Counted from the stretch's first letter, positions 33,752 through 42,954 are shown. The stretch is 64,000 nt of DNA from Streptomyces sp. NBC_01463 (GCA_036227345.1 CP109468.1:5270001-5334000), one strand, 5' to 3'. Notes: generated by a model not told the origin, from the sequence alone. A program made the numbers and translations.

Positions 33752-34728
33752 GCAAGTCCCCGAAGAAGTACCTGGTGACCGGCGGCGCGGGATACGTGGG
33801 CAGCGTCGTCGCCCAGCACCTGCTGGAGGCCGGGCACGCCGTCACCGTCCTCGACGACCTCTCCACCGGCTTCCGCGCGGGCGTCCCGGCCGGCGCCGAG
33901 TTCATCGAGGGCCGTATCCAGGACGCCGCCAAATGGCTGGACCCCTCCTACGACGGAGTGCTGCACTTCGCCGCGTACTCCCAGGTCGGCGAGTCCGTCA
34001 CCGACCCCGAGAAGTACTGGGTCAACAACGTCGGCGGCTCCACCGCCCTGCTCGCCGCGATGCGCGACGCCGGGGTGCGCACCCTGGTCTTCTCCTCCAC
34101 CGCCGCCACCTACGGCGAACCGGTCTCCAGCCCCATCACCGAGACCGACCCCACCGCCCCGACCAGCCCGTACGGCGCCACCAAGCTGGCCGTCGACCAC
34201 ATGATCACCGGCGAGGCGGCCGCGCACGGACTCGCCGCCGTCTCGCTGCGCTACTTCAACGTGGCGGGCGCCCACGGCAGCTGCGGCGAGCGGCACACCC
34301 CCGAGTCCCACCTCATCCCGCTGGTCCTCCAGGTCGCCCTCGGGCAGCGGGAGTCGATCTCGGTCTACGGCGACGACTACCCCACCCCCGACGGCACCTG
34401 CGTCCGCGACTACATCCACGTCGCCGACCTCGCCGAGGCCCACCTGCTGGCCCTCGACGCCGCCACCGCGGGCGAGCACCTGATCTGCAACCTCGGCAAC
34501 GGCAACGGCTTCTCGGTCCGCGAGGTCATCGAGACGGTCCGCGAGGTCACCGGCCACCCGGTCCCCGAGACCGCGGCCCCGCGCCGCGCCGGCGACCCGG
34601 CCGTCCTCGTCGCCTCCGCCACCACCGCCAGGGAGCGCCTCGGCTGGCAGCCGTCCCGCGCCGACCTGGCCGGAATCGTCTCCGACGCCTGGACGTTCGC
34701 CCGCCGAGAGGAGCCCACCGCACCATGA
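33748..34728 (+). CDS. galE: GalE, UDP-glucose 4-epimerase
   Basis: 326-residue extended SDR. The NAD-binding loop is TGGAGYVGS, the catalytic Ser/Thr and Tyr-Lys are in FSSTAATYG and [11 protein letters not shown] (YxxxK), and [15 protein letters not shown] is characteristic of GalE. It interconverts UDP-galactose and UDP-glucose. The GTG start overlaps the galT stop, and the stop overlaps the galK start, so the Leloir genes are a coupled operon. Confidence 0.95.
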   Translation: MSKSPKKYLVTGGAGYVGSVVAQHLLEAGHAVTVLDDLSTGFRAGVPAGAEFIEGRIQDAAKWLDPSYDGVLHFAAYSQVGESVTDPEKYWVNNVGGSTALLAAMRDAGVRTLVFSSTAATYGEPVSSPITETDPTAPTSPYGATKLAVDHMITGEAAAHGLAAVSLRYFNVAGAHGSCGERHTPESHLIPLVLQVALGQRESISVYGDDYPTPDGTCVRDYIHVADLAEAHLLALDAATAGEHLICNLGNGNGFSVREVIETVREVTGHPVPETAAPRRAGDPAVLVASATTARERLGWQPSRADLAGIVSDAWTFARREEPTAP

Positions 34729-35891
34729 CCGACCACGCTGAGCTGACCGCCTCCTTCACCGAGCTCTACGGGACCGCACCCGAGGGGGTCTGGGCCGCCC
34801 CCGGCCGGGTCAACCTGATCGGCGAGTACACCGACTTCAACGACGGCTTCGTGATGCCGCTCGCGCTGCCGCACGTCGCACGGGCCGCCGTCTCCCGCCG
34901 CACCGACGGCGTGCTGCGGCTGCACTCCACCGACGTTCCGGGCGGTGTCGTCCAGCTCCGCGTCGACGAACTGGCCCCGCACTCCGGCCACGGCTGGGCC
35001 GCCTACCCGGCCGGGGTCGTCTGGGCGCTGCGCGAGGCGGGCCACCAGGTCACCGGCGCCGACATCCAGCTGACCTCCACCGTCCCCACCGGCGCCGGGC
35101 TCTCCTCGTCCGCCGCCCTCGAAGTGGTGACCGGGCTCGCGCTGAACGACCTGTTCGGGTTCGGTCTCGGCCTCGCCGAGCTGGCGGTCCTCGCCCAGCG
35201 CGCCGAGAACGCGTTCGTCGGCGTCCCCTGCGGCGTCATGGACCAGATGGCATCGGCCTGCTGCACCGACGGCCACGCCCTGCACCTGGACACCCGCGAC
35301 CTCACCCAGCGCCAGGTCCCCTTCGACCTGGCCGCCCGCGGTCTGCGGCTCCTGGTCGTCGACACCCGCGTCAAGCACGCGCTGGGCGACGGCGCGTACG
35401 CGGAGCGGCGCGCGGGCTGCGAGGAGGGGGCGCGCCTCCTCGGCATAGGCACCCTGCGCGAGATCCCGTACGCCGGACTTGGCGCCGCGCTCGACACGCT
35501 GGCCGAGGCCGGCGCGGACGAGTCCGTGGTGCGCTACGTACGCCATGTGGTCGGCGACAACCAGCGCGTCGAGCAGGTCATCGCGCTGCTCGACTCCGGC
35601 GACGTGCGCGCGGCCGGCCCGGTCCTCAACGCCGGCCATGTCTCGCTCCGGGACGATCTGCGGGTCTCCTGCGCGGAGTTGGACCTGGTGGTCGAGGCGG
35701 CGAACGCGGCCGGTGCGCTCGGTGCCCGGATGACCGGCGGCGGCTTCGGCGGCTCGGCGATCGTGCTGGTGGAGGAGACGCAGGCGGACACGGTCACCAA
35801 GGCCGTGCAGGAGGCGTTCGCCTCGGCGGGTCACGCGGCGCCGGGCGTCTTCCCGGCCGTGCCGTCGGCGGGAGCCCGCCGGCTCGTCTGA
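34725..35891 (+). CDS. galK: GalK, galactokinase
   Basis: 388-residue GHMP kinase. The galactokinase signature [19 protein letters not shown] is at residues 25-43, the ATP-binding loop is [14 protein letters not shown], the catalytic base Asp is in GVMDQMAS, and [14 protein letters not shown] is motif 3. It phosphorylates galactose at C1, the first Leloir step. The ATG overlaps the galE stop. The gene is convergent with the GNAT gene 16 bp away. Confidence 0.96.
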   Translation: MTDHAELTASFTELYGTAPEGVWAAPGRVNLIGEYTDFNDGFVMPLALPHVARAAVSRRTDGVLRLHSTDVPGGVVQLRVDELAPHSGHGWAAYPAGVVWALREAGHQVTGADIQLTSTVPTGAGLSSSAALEVVTGLALNDLFGFGLGLAELAVLAQRAENAFVGVPCGVMDQMASACCTDGHALHLDTRDLTQRQVPFDLAARGLRLLVVDTRVKHALGDGAYAERRAGCEEGARLLGIGTLREIPYAGLGAALDTLAEAGADESVVRYVRHVVGDNQRVEQVIALLDSGDVRAAGPVLNAGHVSLRDDLRVSCAELDLVVEAANAAGALGARMTGGGFGGSAIVLVEETQADTVTKAVQEAFASAGHAAPGVFPAVPSAGARRLV

Positions 35892-35907
35892 GCCGGCCGG
35901 GAGCCGG

Positions 35908-36351
35908 TCAGCCGAGCTCCTTGGTGAACGTGAACTCGGTGACGCCGGGCGGGTAGTCCTCGACCCGCCCCCGCTCCTCGTAACCCTGCTTCCGGTAGAA
36001 GTCCGGGGCCTGGAAGTCCCAGGTCTCCACCCGGGAGCGGGTGCAGGACCGGTCCCTCCCGGCCACCCGTTCCGCCTCGGCGAGCAGCCGCGAGCCGAGG
36101 CCGTGGCCGCGGTGGCGGGCGTCGACCCAGAGCACGTCCACATGGAGCCAGTACGCCCAGGTGCGTCCGCTCAGCCCGGCGGCGAGGTTCCCCTCCGCGT
36201 CCAGCGCCCATACCTCCAGCGGGACTTCGTGTGCGGCGGGGGTGTCGCGCAGGGCGCGGATCCGCGCCGAGCGCGCCGTGTTGTCGTCACGCAGCCGCCT
36301 GTTCAGCAGCTGACGTCGTTCTTTGTCCACTTCTGTCTCAAGACGGAACAT
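35908..36351 (-). CDS. GNAT family N-acetyltransferase
   Basis: 147 residues. Motif A is visible in LWVDARHRGHGLGSRLLAEAE (R-x-x-G-x-G/A as RGHGLG), followed by VETWDFQAPDFYRKQGYEERGRVEDYP, the usual motif B ending before an acidic tail. The N-terminal region FRLETEVDKERRQLLNRRLR is charged and helical. Substrate unknown. The ATG at 36351 starts the conserved part; a longer frame to 36621 is antisense to the next gene's leader and not credible. Confidence 0.87.
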   Translation of the reverse strand: MFRLETEVDKERRQLLNRRLRDDNTARSARIRALRDTPAAHEVPLEVWALDAEGNLAAGLSGRTWAYWLHVDVLWVDARHRGHGLGSRLLAEAERVAGRDRSCTRSRVETWDFQAPDFYRKQGYEERGRVEDYPPGVTEFTFTKELG

Positions 36352-36619
36352 GAACAACACCCTAGGACCGGACTGGCGGTCAGTTCTGCCAATCGGCTTC
36401 CGCTCCCGGCCGCCGCCCGTACGCTGATGCACAGCACCGGTGGGGGCCGGTGCTGATTCAGGGGTACGAGACAGCCGGGTGCGACGCCCGGCCGGGGTGG
36501 CAGTCGGTGCACGGCGGCGGCCGTGGGACTGCGGTTCAACTCCCCGTTCCGGGCGTCGTACCCGCGCCGGTCCGTCCCTGCCGGGGGTCGCACGCTTCGG
36601 GCGCCCCAGAACGCACAGC

Positions 36620-37429
36620 ATGGGGGTGCCTGTGGTCCGTATCCGGGTTCTCGTGGTCGACGACCACCGTATCTTCGCCGAGTCGCTCGCCGCGGCGCTC
36701 GCCGCCGAACCGGATGTCGACGTGGCGGCGGCGGGCAGCGGCCCGGCCGCCCTGCGCTGTCTGGAACGCGCGGCGGCCGAGGGGCGCGGCTACGACGTGA
36801 TGCTCGTCGACGCCGAACTGGGCATCCTGGGCCCGCACGGCCGCCAGGCCGCGGGCCCGGTGCCGGTGCCCGCCCCCAACACCGGGGAGAACGGCCTGGT
36901 CGACGGCATCTCCCTGGTGGCCGGGGTCCGTTCGGGCCAGCCGTCGGTGCGCACGGTGGTGCTCGCCGAGAAGGACGACCCGCGCCGGGCCGCGCTCGCG
37001 CTCCAGGCGGGCGCCTGCGGCTGGGTCGCCAAGGACAGCTCGCTGCAACGGCTGCTCGCGGTGATCCGCGGGGTGCTGCGCGACGAGACGCACCTGCCGG
37101 CCGCGCTGCTCACCGGTGTGCTGCGGGAGCTGATGGCGGACCGCAAGCACCGCACCGAGAGCGAGGAACTCGTCGAGTCCCTGACCCCGCGCGAGCGCGA
37201 GGTGCTGCGCTGCATGGTGGCGGGCCTGGGCCGCAAGGCGGTCGCGGAGCGGCTCTTCCTCTCCCCGCACACGGTGCGTACGCACATGCAGAACGTGCTG
37301 GGGAAGCTGGGCGTGCACTCGACGCTGGCCGCCGTCGCGCTGGCGAGGCGGGCGGGCGTCGGCCCGGTCGACCTGGAGGTACCGGCGCTAGCCGGGGATG
37401 TTGTCGAACGGGGCGGTCAGCTGGCGTAG
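36620..37429 (+). CDS. LuxR/NarL-type response regulator
   Basis: 269 residues. The receiver keeps the acidic pair VVDDHR, the phosphoacceptor Asp in VMLVDAELG, Thr-like VVLAEKDD and Lys in WVAKDSS, so it can be phosphorylated. A Pro/Gly-rich insertion (about 70-95) after the Asp strand is unusual. The C-terminal LuxR HTH is LTPREREVLRCMVAGLGRK...SPHTVRTHMQNVL. No kinase is adjacent. The ATG at 36620 or the GTG at 36632 may be the start; the latter has GGGG five bases before it. The last 42 bases overlap the convergent MarR gene. Confidence 0.88.
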   Translation: MGVPVVRIRVLVVDDHRIFAESLAAALAAEPDVDVAAAGSGPAALRCLERAAAEGRGYDVMLVDAELGILGPHGRQAAGPVPVPAPNTGENGLVDGISLVAGVRSGQPSVRTVVLAEKDDPRRAALALQAGACGWVAKDSSLQRLLAVIRGVLRDETHLPAALLTGVLRELMADRKHRTESEELVESLTPREREVLRCMVAGLGRKAVAERLFLSPHTVRTHMQNVLGKLGVHSTLAAVALARRAGVGPVDLEVPALAGDVVERGGQLA

Positions 37430-37885
37430 CAGACCGGCCAGTTCGCCCCGCTGCTGACGGGAGAGTTCGCCCAGGATGGCGCGCTCCTGGGCGAGCAGGC
37501 CGGCCAGCGACTGGTCGGCCTTGTCGCGGCCCTCGGCGGTGAGCCGGACCAGCACGCCGCGGCGGTCGCTGGGGTCGGGGAGCCGCTCGACGAGGTTCTT
37601 CTTGGTCAGCCGGTCGATGCGGTTGGTCATGGTGCCCGAGGTGACCAGCGTCTGGGTGAGGAGCTGGCCGGGGGAGAGCTGGTACGGGTCGCCGGCGCGG
37701 CGCAGCGACGTGAGGACGTCGAACTCCCACGGCTCCAGATGGTGCTCGGCGAAGGCGATCCGGCGGGCCCGGTCGAGGTGACGGGCCAGGCGGGAGACGC
37801 GGCTGAGGACCTCGAGTGGTTCCACGTCGAGGTCGGGGCGCTCGCGGCGCCATGCAGCGACCAGTCGGTCGACCTCGTCCTCCAT
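37388..37885 (-). CDS. MarR family transcriptional regulator
   Basis: 165 residues. Winged-helix MarR features: LARHLDRARRIAFAEHHLEPWEFDVL (recognisable N-terminal helices), the HTH GQLLTQTLVTSGTMTNRIDRL, and the wing DPSDRRGVLVRLTAEG with its conserved DRR. It probably represses the divergent methyltransferase-VOC pair and itself, because twin palindromes lie between them. The ATG at 37885 opens the conserved part. The gene's 3' 42 bases overlap the 3' end of the response-regulator gene on the other strand. Confidence 0.9.
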   Translation of the reverse strand: MEDEVDRLVAAWRRERPDLDVEPLEVLSRVSRLARHLDRARRIAFAEHHLEPWEFDVLTSLRRAGDPYQLSPGQLLTQTLVTSGTMTNRIDRLTKKNLVERLPDPSDRRGVLVRLTAEGRDKADQSLAGLLAQERAILGELSRQQRGELAGLLRQLTAPFDNIPG

Positions 37886-37921
37886 GTGGATCAGTGTAGA
37901 GGGTCTGTCGACATGAAGTCT

Positions 37922-37949
37922 CTTGAATTCAAGTGTCTTGACATCAAGA
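37922..37949. promoter_or_regulatory. Twin MarR-type operator palindromes
   Basis: CTTGAATTCAAG (37922-37933, perfect) and TCTTGACATCAAGA (37936-37949, 6-bp arms) share the TTGA/TCAA half-site and have centres 15 bp apart. They sit between the MarR gene and the divergent tam gene, where a MarR dimer pair would block both promoters. Confidence 0.7.
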
Positions 37950-37974
37950 TACTTCTGGGTTGATCCTGGAGCAC

Positions 37975-38772
37975 ATGACCGCACCCACCTGGGATCCGCA
38001 GCAGTACCTGCGCCATGCGGACCATCGCACCCGCCCCTTCCACGACCTGCTGGCCCGCGTCCCCGATCCGCCGCGCGACCCCGCCCCCCGGATCGCCGAC
38101 CTGGGCTGCGGCGCGGGCAACGTGACCGCCCTGCTCGCCGCACGCTGGCCCACGGCCCGTATCACCGGCTACGACAACTCCCCGCAGATGCTGGAGCGGG
38201 CCCGCGCCCACGCCACCGCCCTGCTGGACTTCGCCGAGGCCGACGCCGCGACCTGGACCCCCGGGCAGCCGCACGACCTGATCATCTCCAACGCCCTGCT
38301 CCAGTGGGTTCCCGGCCACGCCGACCGCTTCCCCGACTGGCTGGACGCGCTCACCCCCGGCGGCACCTTCGCCCTCCAGGTCCCGGACAACTTCGACCAG
38401 CCCAGCCACGCCCTGATGCGCGAACTCGCCGAGTCCCCGCGCTGGCGCCCCCGCCTGGGCGGCCTGCTGCGCCACGCGGACGCGGTGCTGAGCCCCGCCG
38501 GCTACCTGGACCGCCTCACCGGCCCCGGCCGCACGGCCGACGTCTGGGAGACCACCTACCTCCACCTCCTGCCCGGCGAGGACGCCGTCCTGGACTGGGT
38601 GAAGGGCACCGGACTGCGCCCGGTCCTCACCGCCCTCGCCGACGACGAGGAGGCCCGGAACGCCTTCCTCGCCGACTACCGCGACCTGCTGCGCACCGCC
38701 TACCCCGCGGGCCCGCACGGCACGGTCTTCCCGTTCCGCCGTATCTTCGCCGTCACCCACCGGGAGAAGTGA
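37975..38772 (+). CDS. tam: Trans-aconitate 2-methyltransferase (Tam-like), SAM-dependent
   Basis: 265-residue class I methyltransferase. Motif I is IADLGCGAGNVTALLAARWP, then GYDNSPQMLERAR, and the Tam-specific ISNALLQWVPGH and FALQVPDNFDQPSH segments; WETTYLHLLPGEDAVLDWVKGTGLRP is also characteristic of Tam. Tam methylates trans-aconitate, an inhibitor of aconitase. The ATG at 37975 with GGAG upstream is the likely start; TTG at 37960 is in frame. It is divergent from the MarR gene and followed by a VOC gene sharing one base. Confidence 0.88.
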   Translation: MTAPTWDPQQYLRHADHRTRPFHDLLARVPDPPRDPAPRIADLGCGAGNVTALLAARWPTARITGYDNSPQMLERARAHATALLDFAEADAATWTPGQPHDLIISNALLQWVPGHADRFPDWLDALTPGGTFALQVPDNFDQPSHALMRELAESPRWRPRLGGLLRHADAVLSPAGYLDRLTGPGRTADVWETTYLHLLPGEDAVLDWVKGTGLRPVLTALADDEEARNAFLADYRDLLRTAYPAGPHGTVFPFRRIFAVTHREK

Positions 38773-39155
38773 TGATCGCTACCGTCGACCACGTCCAGCT
38801 GGCCGCCCCCGAGGGCTCGGAGGAGGCGCTGCGCGCGTACTACGTCCACATCCTCGGCATGACGGAGATCGCCAAGCCCCCGGTCCTGGCCGCCCGCGGC
38901 GGCTGCTGGTTCCAGGCCGGCCCGGTCCAGCTCCACCTGGGCATCGAGGCGGACTTCCGCCCGGCCCGCAAGGCCCACCCCGGCCTGCGCGTCACCGGCA
39001 TCGAGGCGTACGCGGCCCGGCTGACGGAACGCGGCGCCGAGGTCCGCTGGGACGCGGACCTGCCGGGCCACCGCCGCTTCTTCAGCCACGACCCGGTGGG
39101 CAACCGGCTGGAGTTCCTGGAACCGGACGGGGCCCCGTCCCCGGAAGACCGGTGA
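38772..39155 (+). CDS. VOC (glyoxalase/bleomycin resistance) family protein
   Basis: 127 residues with the paired beta-alpha-beta-beta-beta plan: TVDHVQLAAPEGSEEALRAYYVHILGM (metal-ligand His in DHVQL), a middle WFQAGPVQLHLGIE strand with His, and a second half ending FFSHDPVGNRLEFLEP, whose Glu is the last metal ligand. The start shares one base with the tam stop (TGATG), so the two are coupled. It may detoxify a small molecule together with the methyltransferase; exact substrate unknown. Confidence 0.87.
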   Translation: MIATVDHVQLAAPEGSEEALRAYYVHILGMTEIAKPPVLAARGGCWFQAGPVQLHLGIEADFRPARKAHPGLRVTGIEAYAARLTERGAEVRWDADLPGHRRFFSHDPVGNRLEFLEPDGAPSPEDR

Positions 39156-39164
39156 CGGGGCCCC
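39129..39164. terminator. Stem-loop at the end of the VOC gene
   Basis: GGGGCCCCGTC (39129-39139) pairs with GACGGGGCCCC (39154-39164). It overlaps the last codons of the VOC gene and serves the convergent FG-GAP gene as well. Confidence 0.65.
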
Positions 39165-39183
39165 GCCGGGCGCGTGCCGTGGC

Positions 39184-40917
39184 TCAGTTCAGGATGCTGT
39201 ACGTGTTCCAGCCGCCGCCGAGCCGGACCGGGTCGGCGAACTGACCGGAGCCGTTCGAGACGTACAGGTAGAGGCTGCCGTTGCGGTCGACGCCGACCAG
39301 GTCGGCCTTGCCGTCCCCGGTGAGGTCACCGGGCGCGGCCAGCTTCTGGTACGTGTTCCAGCCCCGGCCCACGGTGAACGGGGACTGGAACGGCCGGTAC
39401 TTGTCGCCCGTGCCCCGGTACATCCTGAGCGCCCCGTCGGACGTGCGGGCCAGCAGGTCGGTGAGGCCGTCGCCGGTGAAGTCACCGGCGCCGGCGATCA
39501 CGTTGTACGCGTTCCAGCCGCCGCCGATCCGGATCCGGGCGGCGAAGCCGCTGCCCGTGCCGTTGCCGGGGTGGAGGTACAGCGTGCCGCCCGTGTCGCG
39601 GGTCAGCAGGTCGCCCTTGCCGTCGCCGGTGAGGTCGCCGGGGCCGACCGTGAGGTTGTAGCTGCCCCAGCCGCTGCTGACGCGGGGCGGGGTGCCCGGT
39701 GCGTAGCTGTAGTTGTAGAGCCCGCCGCCGGACACCTCCATCAGGTCGACGAGGGCGTTCTCGTTCAGCGAGGAGGCGTAGAAGGGCTTGGCGCCCTTCC
39801 ATCCGCCGGCATCGCTCAGCTGGTCGCGCGCGCCCAGCTTGCCGTTGTTCAGCGACCAGTAGGCCCAGAGCGTGCCCTTGGTGTCGAGTCCGAGCAGGTC
39901 GTTCTTCCCGAAGTCCGGGCTGCCGCCCGCACCGGCGAGGAGCGAGGCCGTGTTGAGGCCGGTGCCGCCCGCGACGCGGCCCGCGAGCTCGCCGCTGTCG
40001 CCGGTGGAGAGGTAGACGAAGACGTCGCCGTTCAGTGCGCGGGCGAGCAGGTCGCCGCGGCCGTCGCCGTCCAGGTCGTCGGCGCCGATCACCTGGTTGT
40101 AGATCTTCCAGCCGTGACCGACCCGGGTGGCGGCCTCGAACGGGCCCTTGGCCGAGCCGGTGCCCGGGTAGAAGTACAGGTCGCCGGAGACGGTGCGCCC
40201 GTAGAGGTCGGCGATGCCGTCCCCGGTGACGTCGTTCGCCCCGATGAGCTGGTCGTAGGTGCCCCAGCCCTTGCCGACCAGGACCCGGGCGCCGAAGGGC
40301 GCCGTGGACGTGTTGCCGGTGGCCGGGTACAGGTACAGCTCGCCCGCGGGCGTGCGGGCCAGCAGGTCGGCGCGCCCGTCGCCGGTGAGGTCACCGGGCG
40401 AGAGGACCTTGTTGTAGATCTGCCAGCCCTTGCCGGTCCAGCCGGCGTTGCCGGTGCCGGCGCCCGACATGCCCGCGCGGAAGGTGAGCGAGCCGTACGG
40501 CGACAGCGTCAGGAGGTCGGCGAACCCGTCCCCCGTCTGGTCGCCGACGGGAATGATGTCCTTGAACGCCGAGGGGACGTTGCCGGGGATCTCGAAGCCG
40601 TACTCCTTGTCCGAGCTGCTCGGCAAGGTGCGGAGGTCGGACGCGTAGTTCCGGTAGACGAGGTCGGAGTAGCCGTCGTCGTCGAAGTCCGCACGGGGCT
40701 TCGCGGCCGGTGCGGCGGCAGCCTGCCGTTGTGCGGTGTGCTCCGGCAGGTTCAGAGCCGGCCGCAGGTCCGCCGAGGACGTCTGCCGCTCGGCCACGGT
40801 GTGGTGCGGTGCGGTGTCATCGGCCGAGGCCGGGGCGGCCAGCAGCATGCCGGCCGAGAGAACGAGTGCCGTGCAGGCCGCGATGCGGCGCGCACGCGTG
40901 GAGCGCACGGAAGTCAT
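39184..40917 (-). CDS. Secreted FG-GAP/VCBS-repeat protein, paralogue A
   Basis: 577 residues. A Sec signal (RIAACTALVLSAGMLLAAPASA) is followed by about ten repeats of the VCBS/FG-GAP type, each with a calcium-binding-like loop GD.TGDG.ADL (for example PGDLTGDGRADLLAR) and a tail such as GELYLYPATG, forming a seven-bladed propeller-like fold. Repeats share GWGTYDQLIGANDVTGDG and GWNTYQKLAAPGDLTGDG phrases. Outside the cell it may bind carbohydrates or proteins; function unknown. The ATG at 40917 has a G-run ribosome-binding site. A close paralogue lies upstream. Confidence 0.88.
   Translation of the reverse strand: MTSVRSTRARRIAACTALVLSAGMLLAAPASADDTAPHHTVAERQTSSADLRPALNLPEHTAQRQAAAAPAAKPRADFDDDGYSDLVYRNYASDLRTLPSSSDKEYGFEIPGNVPSAFKDIIPVGDQTGDGFADLLTLSPYGSLTFRAGMSGAGTGNAGWTGKGWQIYNKVLSPGDLTGDGRADLLARTPAGELYLYPATGNTSTAPFGARVLVGKGWGTYDQLIGANDVTGDGIADLYGRTVSGDLYFYPGTGSAKGPFEAATRVGHGWKIYNQVIGADDLDGDGRGDLLARALNGDVFVYLSTGDSGELAGRVAGGTGLNTASLLAGAGGSPDFGKNDLLGLDTKGTLWAYWSLNNGKLGARDQLSDAGGWKGAKPFYASSLNENALVDLMEVSGGGLYNYSYAPGTPPRVSSGWGSYNLTVGPGDLTGDGKGDLLTRDTGGTLYLHPGNGTGSGFAARIRIGGGWNAYNVIAGAGDFTGDGLTDLLARTSDGALRMYRGTGDKYRPFQSPFTVGRGWNTYQKLAAPGDLTGDGKADLVGVDRNGSLYLYVSNGSGQFADPVRLGGGWNTYSILN
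40803..40860 (-). repeat. 58-bp block identical to 42619-42676 (signal peptide region)
   Basis: This block encodes the AGMLLAAPASADDTAPH part of the signal peptide and early mature sequence of paralogue A. It is base-for-base identical to the same region of paralogue B, while the mature regions have diverged. Confidence 0.85.
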
Positions 40918-40945
40918 AGCCCCCCCCAGGGGTACGTGATGAAGA

Positions 40946-40989
40946 CGGGAGGCCCCGCCACGCAACCAGGTACGTGGCGGGGCCTCCCG
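40946..40989. terminator. 17-bp stem-loop between the FG-GAP paralogues
   Basis: Arms 40946-40962 and 40973-40989 pair perfectly around a 10-base loop. It ends the transcript of paralogue B just after its stop, and lies upstream of paralogue A. Confidence 0.8.
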
Positions 40990-41002
40990 GCCAGGTCATG
41001 GC

Positions 41003-42760
41003 TCAGTACAGGTTGGCGTACGTGCCCCAGCCGCCGCCGATCCTCGCGCGGGCGCCGAACTTGCCGGTGCCGGTCGAGGTGTAGCGGTAGAGGTCGCCCT
41101 TGCCGTCGACGCCCACGAGGTCGGCCTTGCCGTCCCCGTTGATGTCGCCGGGCGCGGCCAGCTTCTTGTACGTGTTCCAGCCCCCGCCGATGCTGACGCG
41201 GGACTTGAACGGCTTCGACGCGACGCCCGTGCCCGGGTAGAGGTAGAGCGTGCCGCCGGAGGTGCGGGCGAGCAGGTCGGTGAGACCGTCGCCGTTGTAG
41301 TCACCGGCGCCGACGAGCTTGTTGTACGCGCTCCAGCCGCTGCCCACCTTGATGCGGGAGGCGAAGGCGCTGCCCGTGCCGTTGCCCCGGTACAGGTAGA
41401 GGTTGCCGGACTTGTCGCGGGCCAGCAGGTCGCCCTTGCCGTCGCCGCTCAGGTCACCGGGGCCGACGAGGCTGTTGTAGACGCCCCAGCCGTTGCCGAT
41501 GGGGGAGCCGCCGATGTACAGCGTGCCGGCGTACAGCTCCATCAGCTCGGCGCGGCCGTCCTTGTCGAGGGACGACGGGAACGTGATGTTGGCCCCGCCC
41601 CAGTCCTTGGCGACGAACTGCCGGTCGGCGAACAGACCGTTGTTCTTCGGGTAGTACCAGTACAGGCTGCCCTTGGTGTCGAGACCGAGGAGCTCGTTCT
41701 TGCCGAAGTCCGGGTTTCCGCCCGCCCCGATGAACAGCGACGCCACGTTCCAGCCGGTGCCGCCGCCGGAACGGGTGAAGAAGCTGCCCGCCCCGGTGGA
41801 CTCGTAGTAGTACATCGCGCCGGCCGTCGTCCGGGCGATGAGGTCGCCGAGGCCGTCGCCGTTGGCGTCGTCGACGCCGATGATCTGGTTGTAGCCGTTC
41901 CAGCCGTTGCCGACCTTCACGCGCCCCGCGAACGGCTTGGCCGTGCTGCCGGTGCCGGCGTAGAAGTAGAGCTCACCGGCGGGCGTGCGGGTGAAGAGGT
42001 CCGCGATGCCGTCGCCGGTCACGTCGTTCGCGCCGACCAGCTGGTCATAGGCGCCCCAGCCGCTGCCGACCTTGATCCGGGACTTGAACGGGTTGCTGTC
42101 GACCGCCCCGTTGGTGACGTACAGGTACAGCTCGCCCGAAGGCGTACGGGCCAGCAGGTCGCCGCGGCCGTCGCCGTTCAGGTCGCCGGGGCCGACCAGC
42201 TTGTTGTAGATCTGCCAGCCCTTGCCGGACCAGGTGGCGTAACCGGTGCTGCTGTCGCCCCAGCTCTGGAAGAGCGAGAGCGTGCCGGTGGCGGACAGCG
42301 CCAGGAACTCGGGGCCGCCGCCCCCGTCCAGGTCGCCGGGGGCGACGAGGTCCTTGTACTGCTCCTCGTAGTCGCCGTTGATCGTGTACTCGTGCGAGGC
42401 CGCGCCGGTCGACGGCTCGACGTACACACTGCCGTCGATCGCGCGGTACATGGTGTCGCTGTAACCGTCGCCGTCCACGTCGAGACGCGGCTTGGCGGGC
42501 ACCACCGCGGCCGCCGCGCCGGCGACACCCTTGGCGGCCGGCTTGTGCGCCGGGTGCTCAGGGAGCGCGAGGGACGGAAGCGAGCCGAGAGCCGGTGCGG
42601 GCTGCTCGGCCGCGGTGCGGTGCGGTGCGGTGTCATCGGCCGAGGCCGGGGCGGCCAGCAGCATGCCGGCCGAGAGGACGAGGGCGGTGCAGGCCGCGAT
42701 CCGCCCCGCGCGCTTCGAGCGCGCGGGCAGGGCACGACGGCCGGGTTCCACAGAAGACAA
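41003..42760 (-). CDS. Secreted FG-GAP/VCBS-repeat protein, paralogue B (TTG start)
   Basis: 585 residues, same plan as paralogue A: signal peptide RIAACTALVLSAGMLLAAPASA, then calcium-loop repeats such as PGDLNGDGRGDLLAR and AGDYNGDGLTDLLAR with GWNTYKKLAAPGD phrases. The start is a TTG at 42760: aligning the leader with paralogue A, CCTGGGGGG-GCT-TTG-TCT matches CCTGGGGGGGGCT-ATG-ACT, so the TTG stands exactly where A has its ATG, with the same G-run as ribosome-binding site. The longer frame to 42847 gives residues that do not look like a signal peptide. Function unknown. Confidence 0.86.
   Translation of the reverse strand: MSSVEPGRRALPARSKRAGRIAACTALVLSAGMLLAAPASADDTAPHRTAAEQPAPALGSLPSLALPEHPAHKPAAKGVAGAAAAVVPAKPRLDVDGDGYSDTMYRAIDGSVYVEPSTGAASHEYTINGDYEEQYKDLVAPGDLDGGGGPEFLALSATGTLSLFQSWGDSSTGYATWSGKGWQIYNKLVGPGDLNGDGRGDLLARTPSGELYLYVTNGAVDSNPFKSRIKVGSGWGAYDQLVGANDVTGDGIADLFTRTPAGELYFYAGTGSTAKPFAGRVKVGNGWNGYNQIIGVDDANGDGLGDLIARTTAGAMYYYESTGAGSFFTRSGGGTGWNVASLFIGAGGNPDFGKNELLGLDTKGSLYWYYPKNNGLFADRQFVAKDWGGANITFPSSLDKDGRAELMELYAGTLYIGGSPIGNGWGVYNSLVGPGDLSGDGKGDLLARDKSGNLYLYRGNGTGSAFASRIKVGSGWSAYNKLVGAGDYNGDGLTDLLARTSGGTLYLYPGTGVASKPFKSRVSIGGGWNTYKKLAAPGDINGDGKADLVGVDGKGDLYRYTSTGTGKFGARARIGGGWGTYANLY
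42619..42676 (-). repeat. 58-bp block identical to 40803-40860
   Basis: Second copy of the signal-peptide block, here in paralogue B. Identity of 58 bases next to diverged flanks suggests a recent duplication or gene conversion limited to this segment. Confidence 0.85.
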
Positions 42761-42954
42761 AGCCCCCCCAGGGGTAAGTGGTGGAACCGGGAGAAACGCC
42801 TTCACAGGTGCATTACATGCAGGGTGAAGCATTCCCGGGATGGTCACAGACTCTACAACTGTGACCAGCGGGACTGAAGTGCTTTATGGATGAACGATGT
42901 CTCGGATCGGACACACGTCGGACATGTGCCGTGCCGCAATCCGGACACTTCCCC

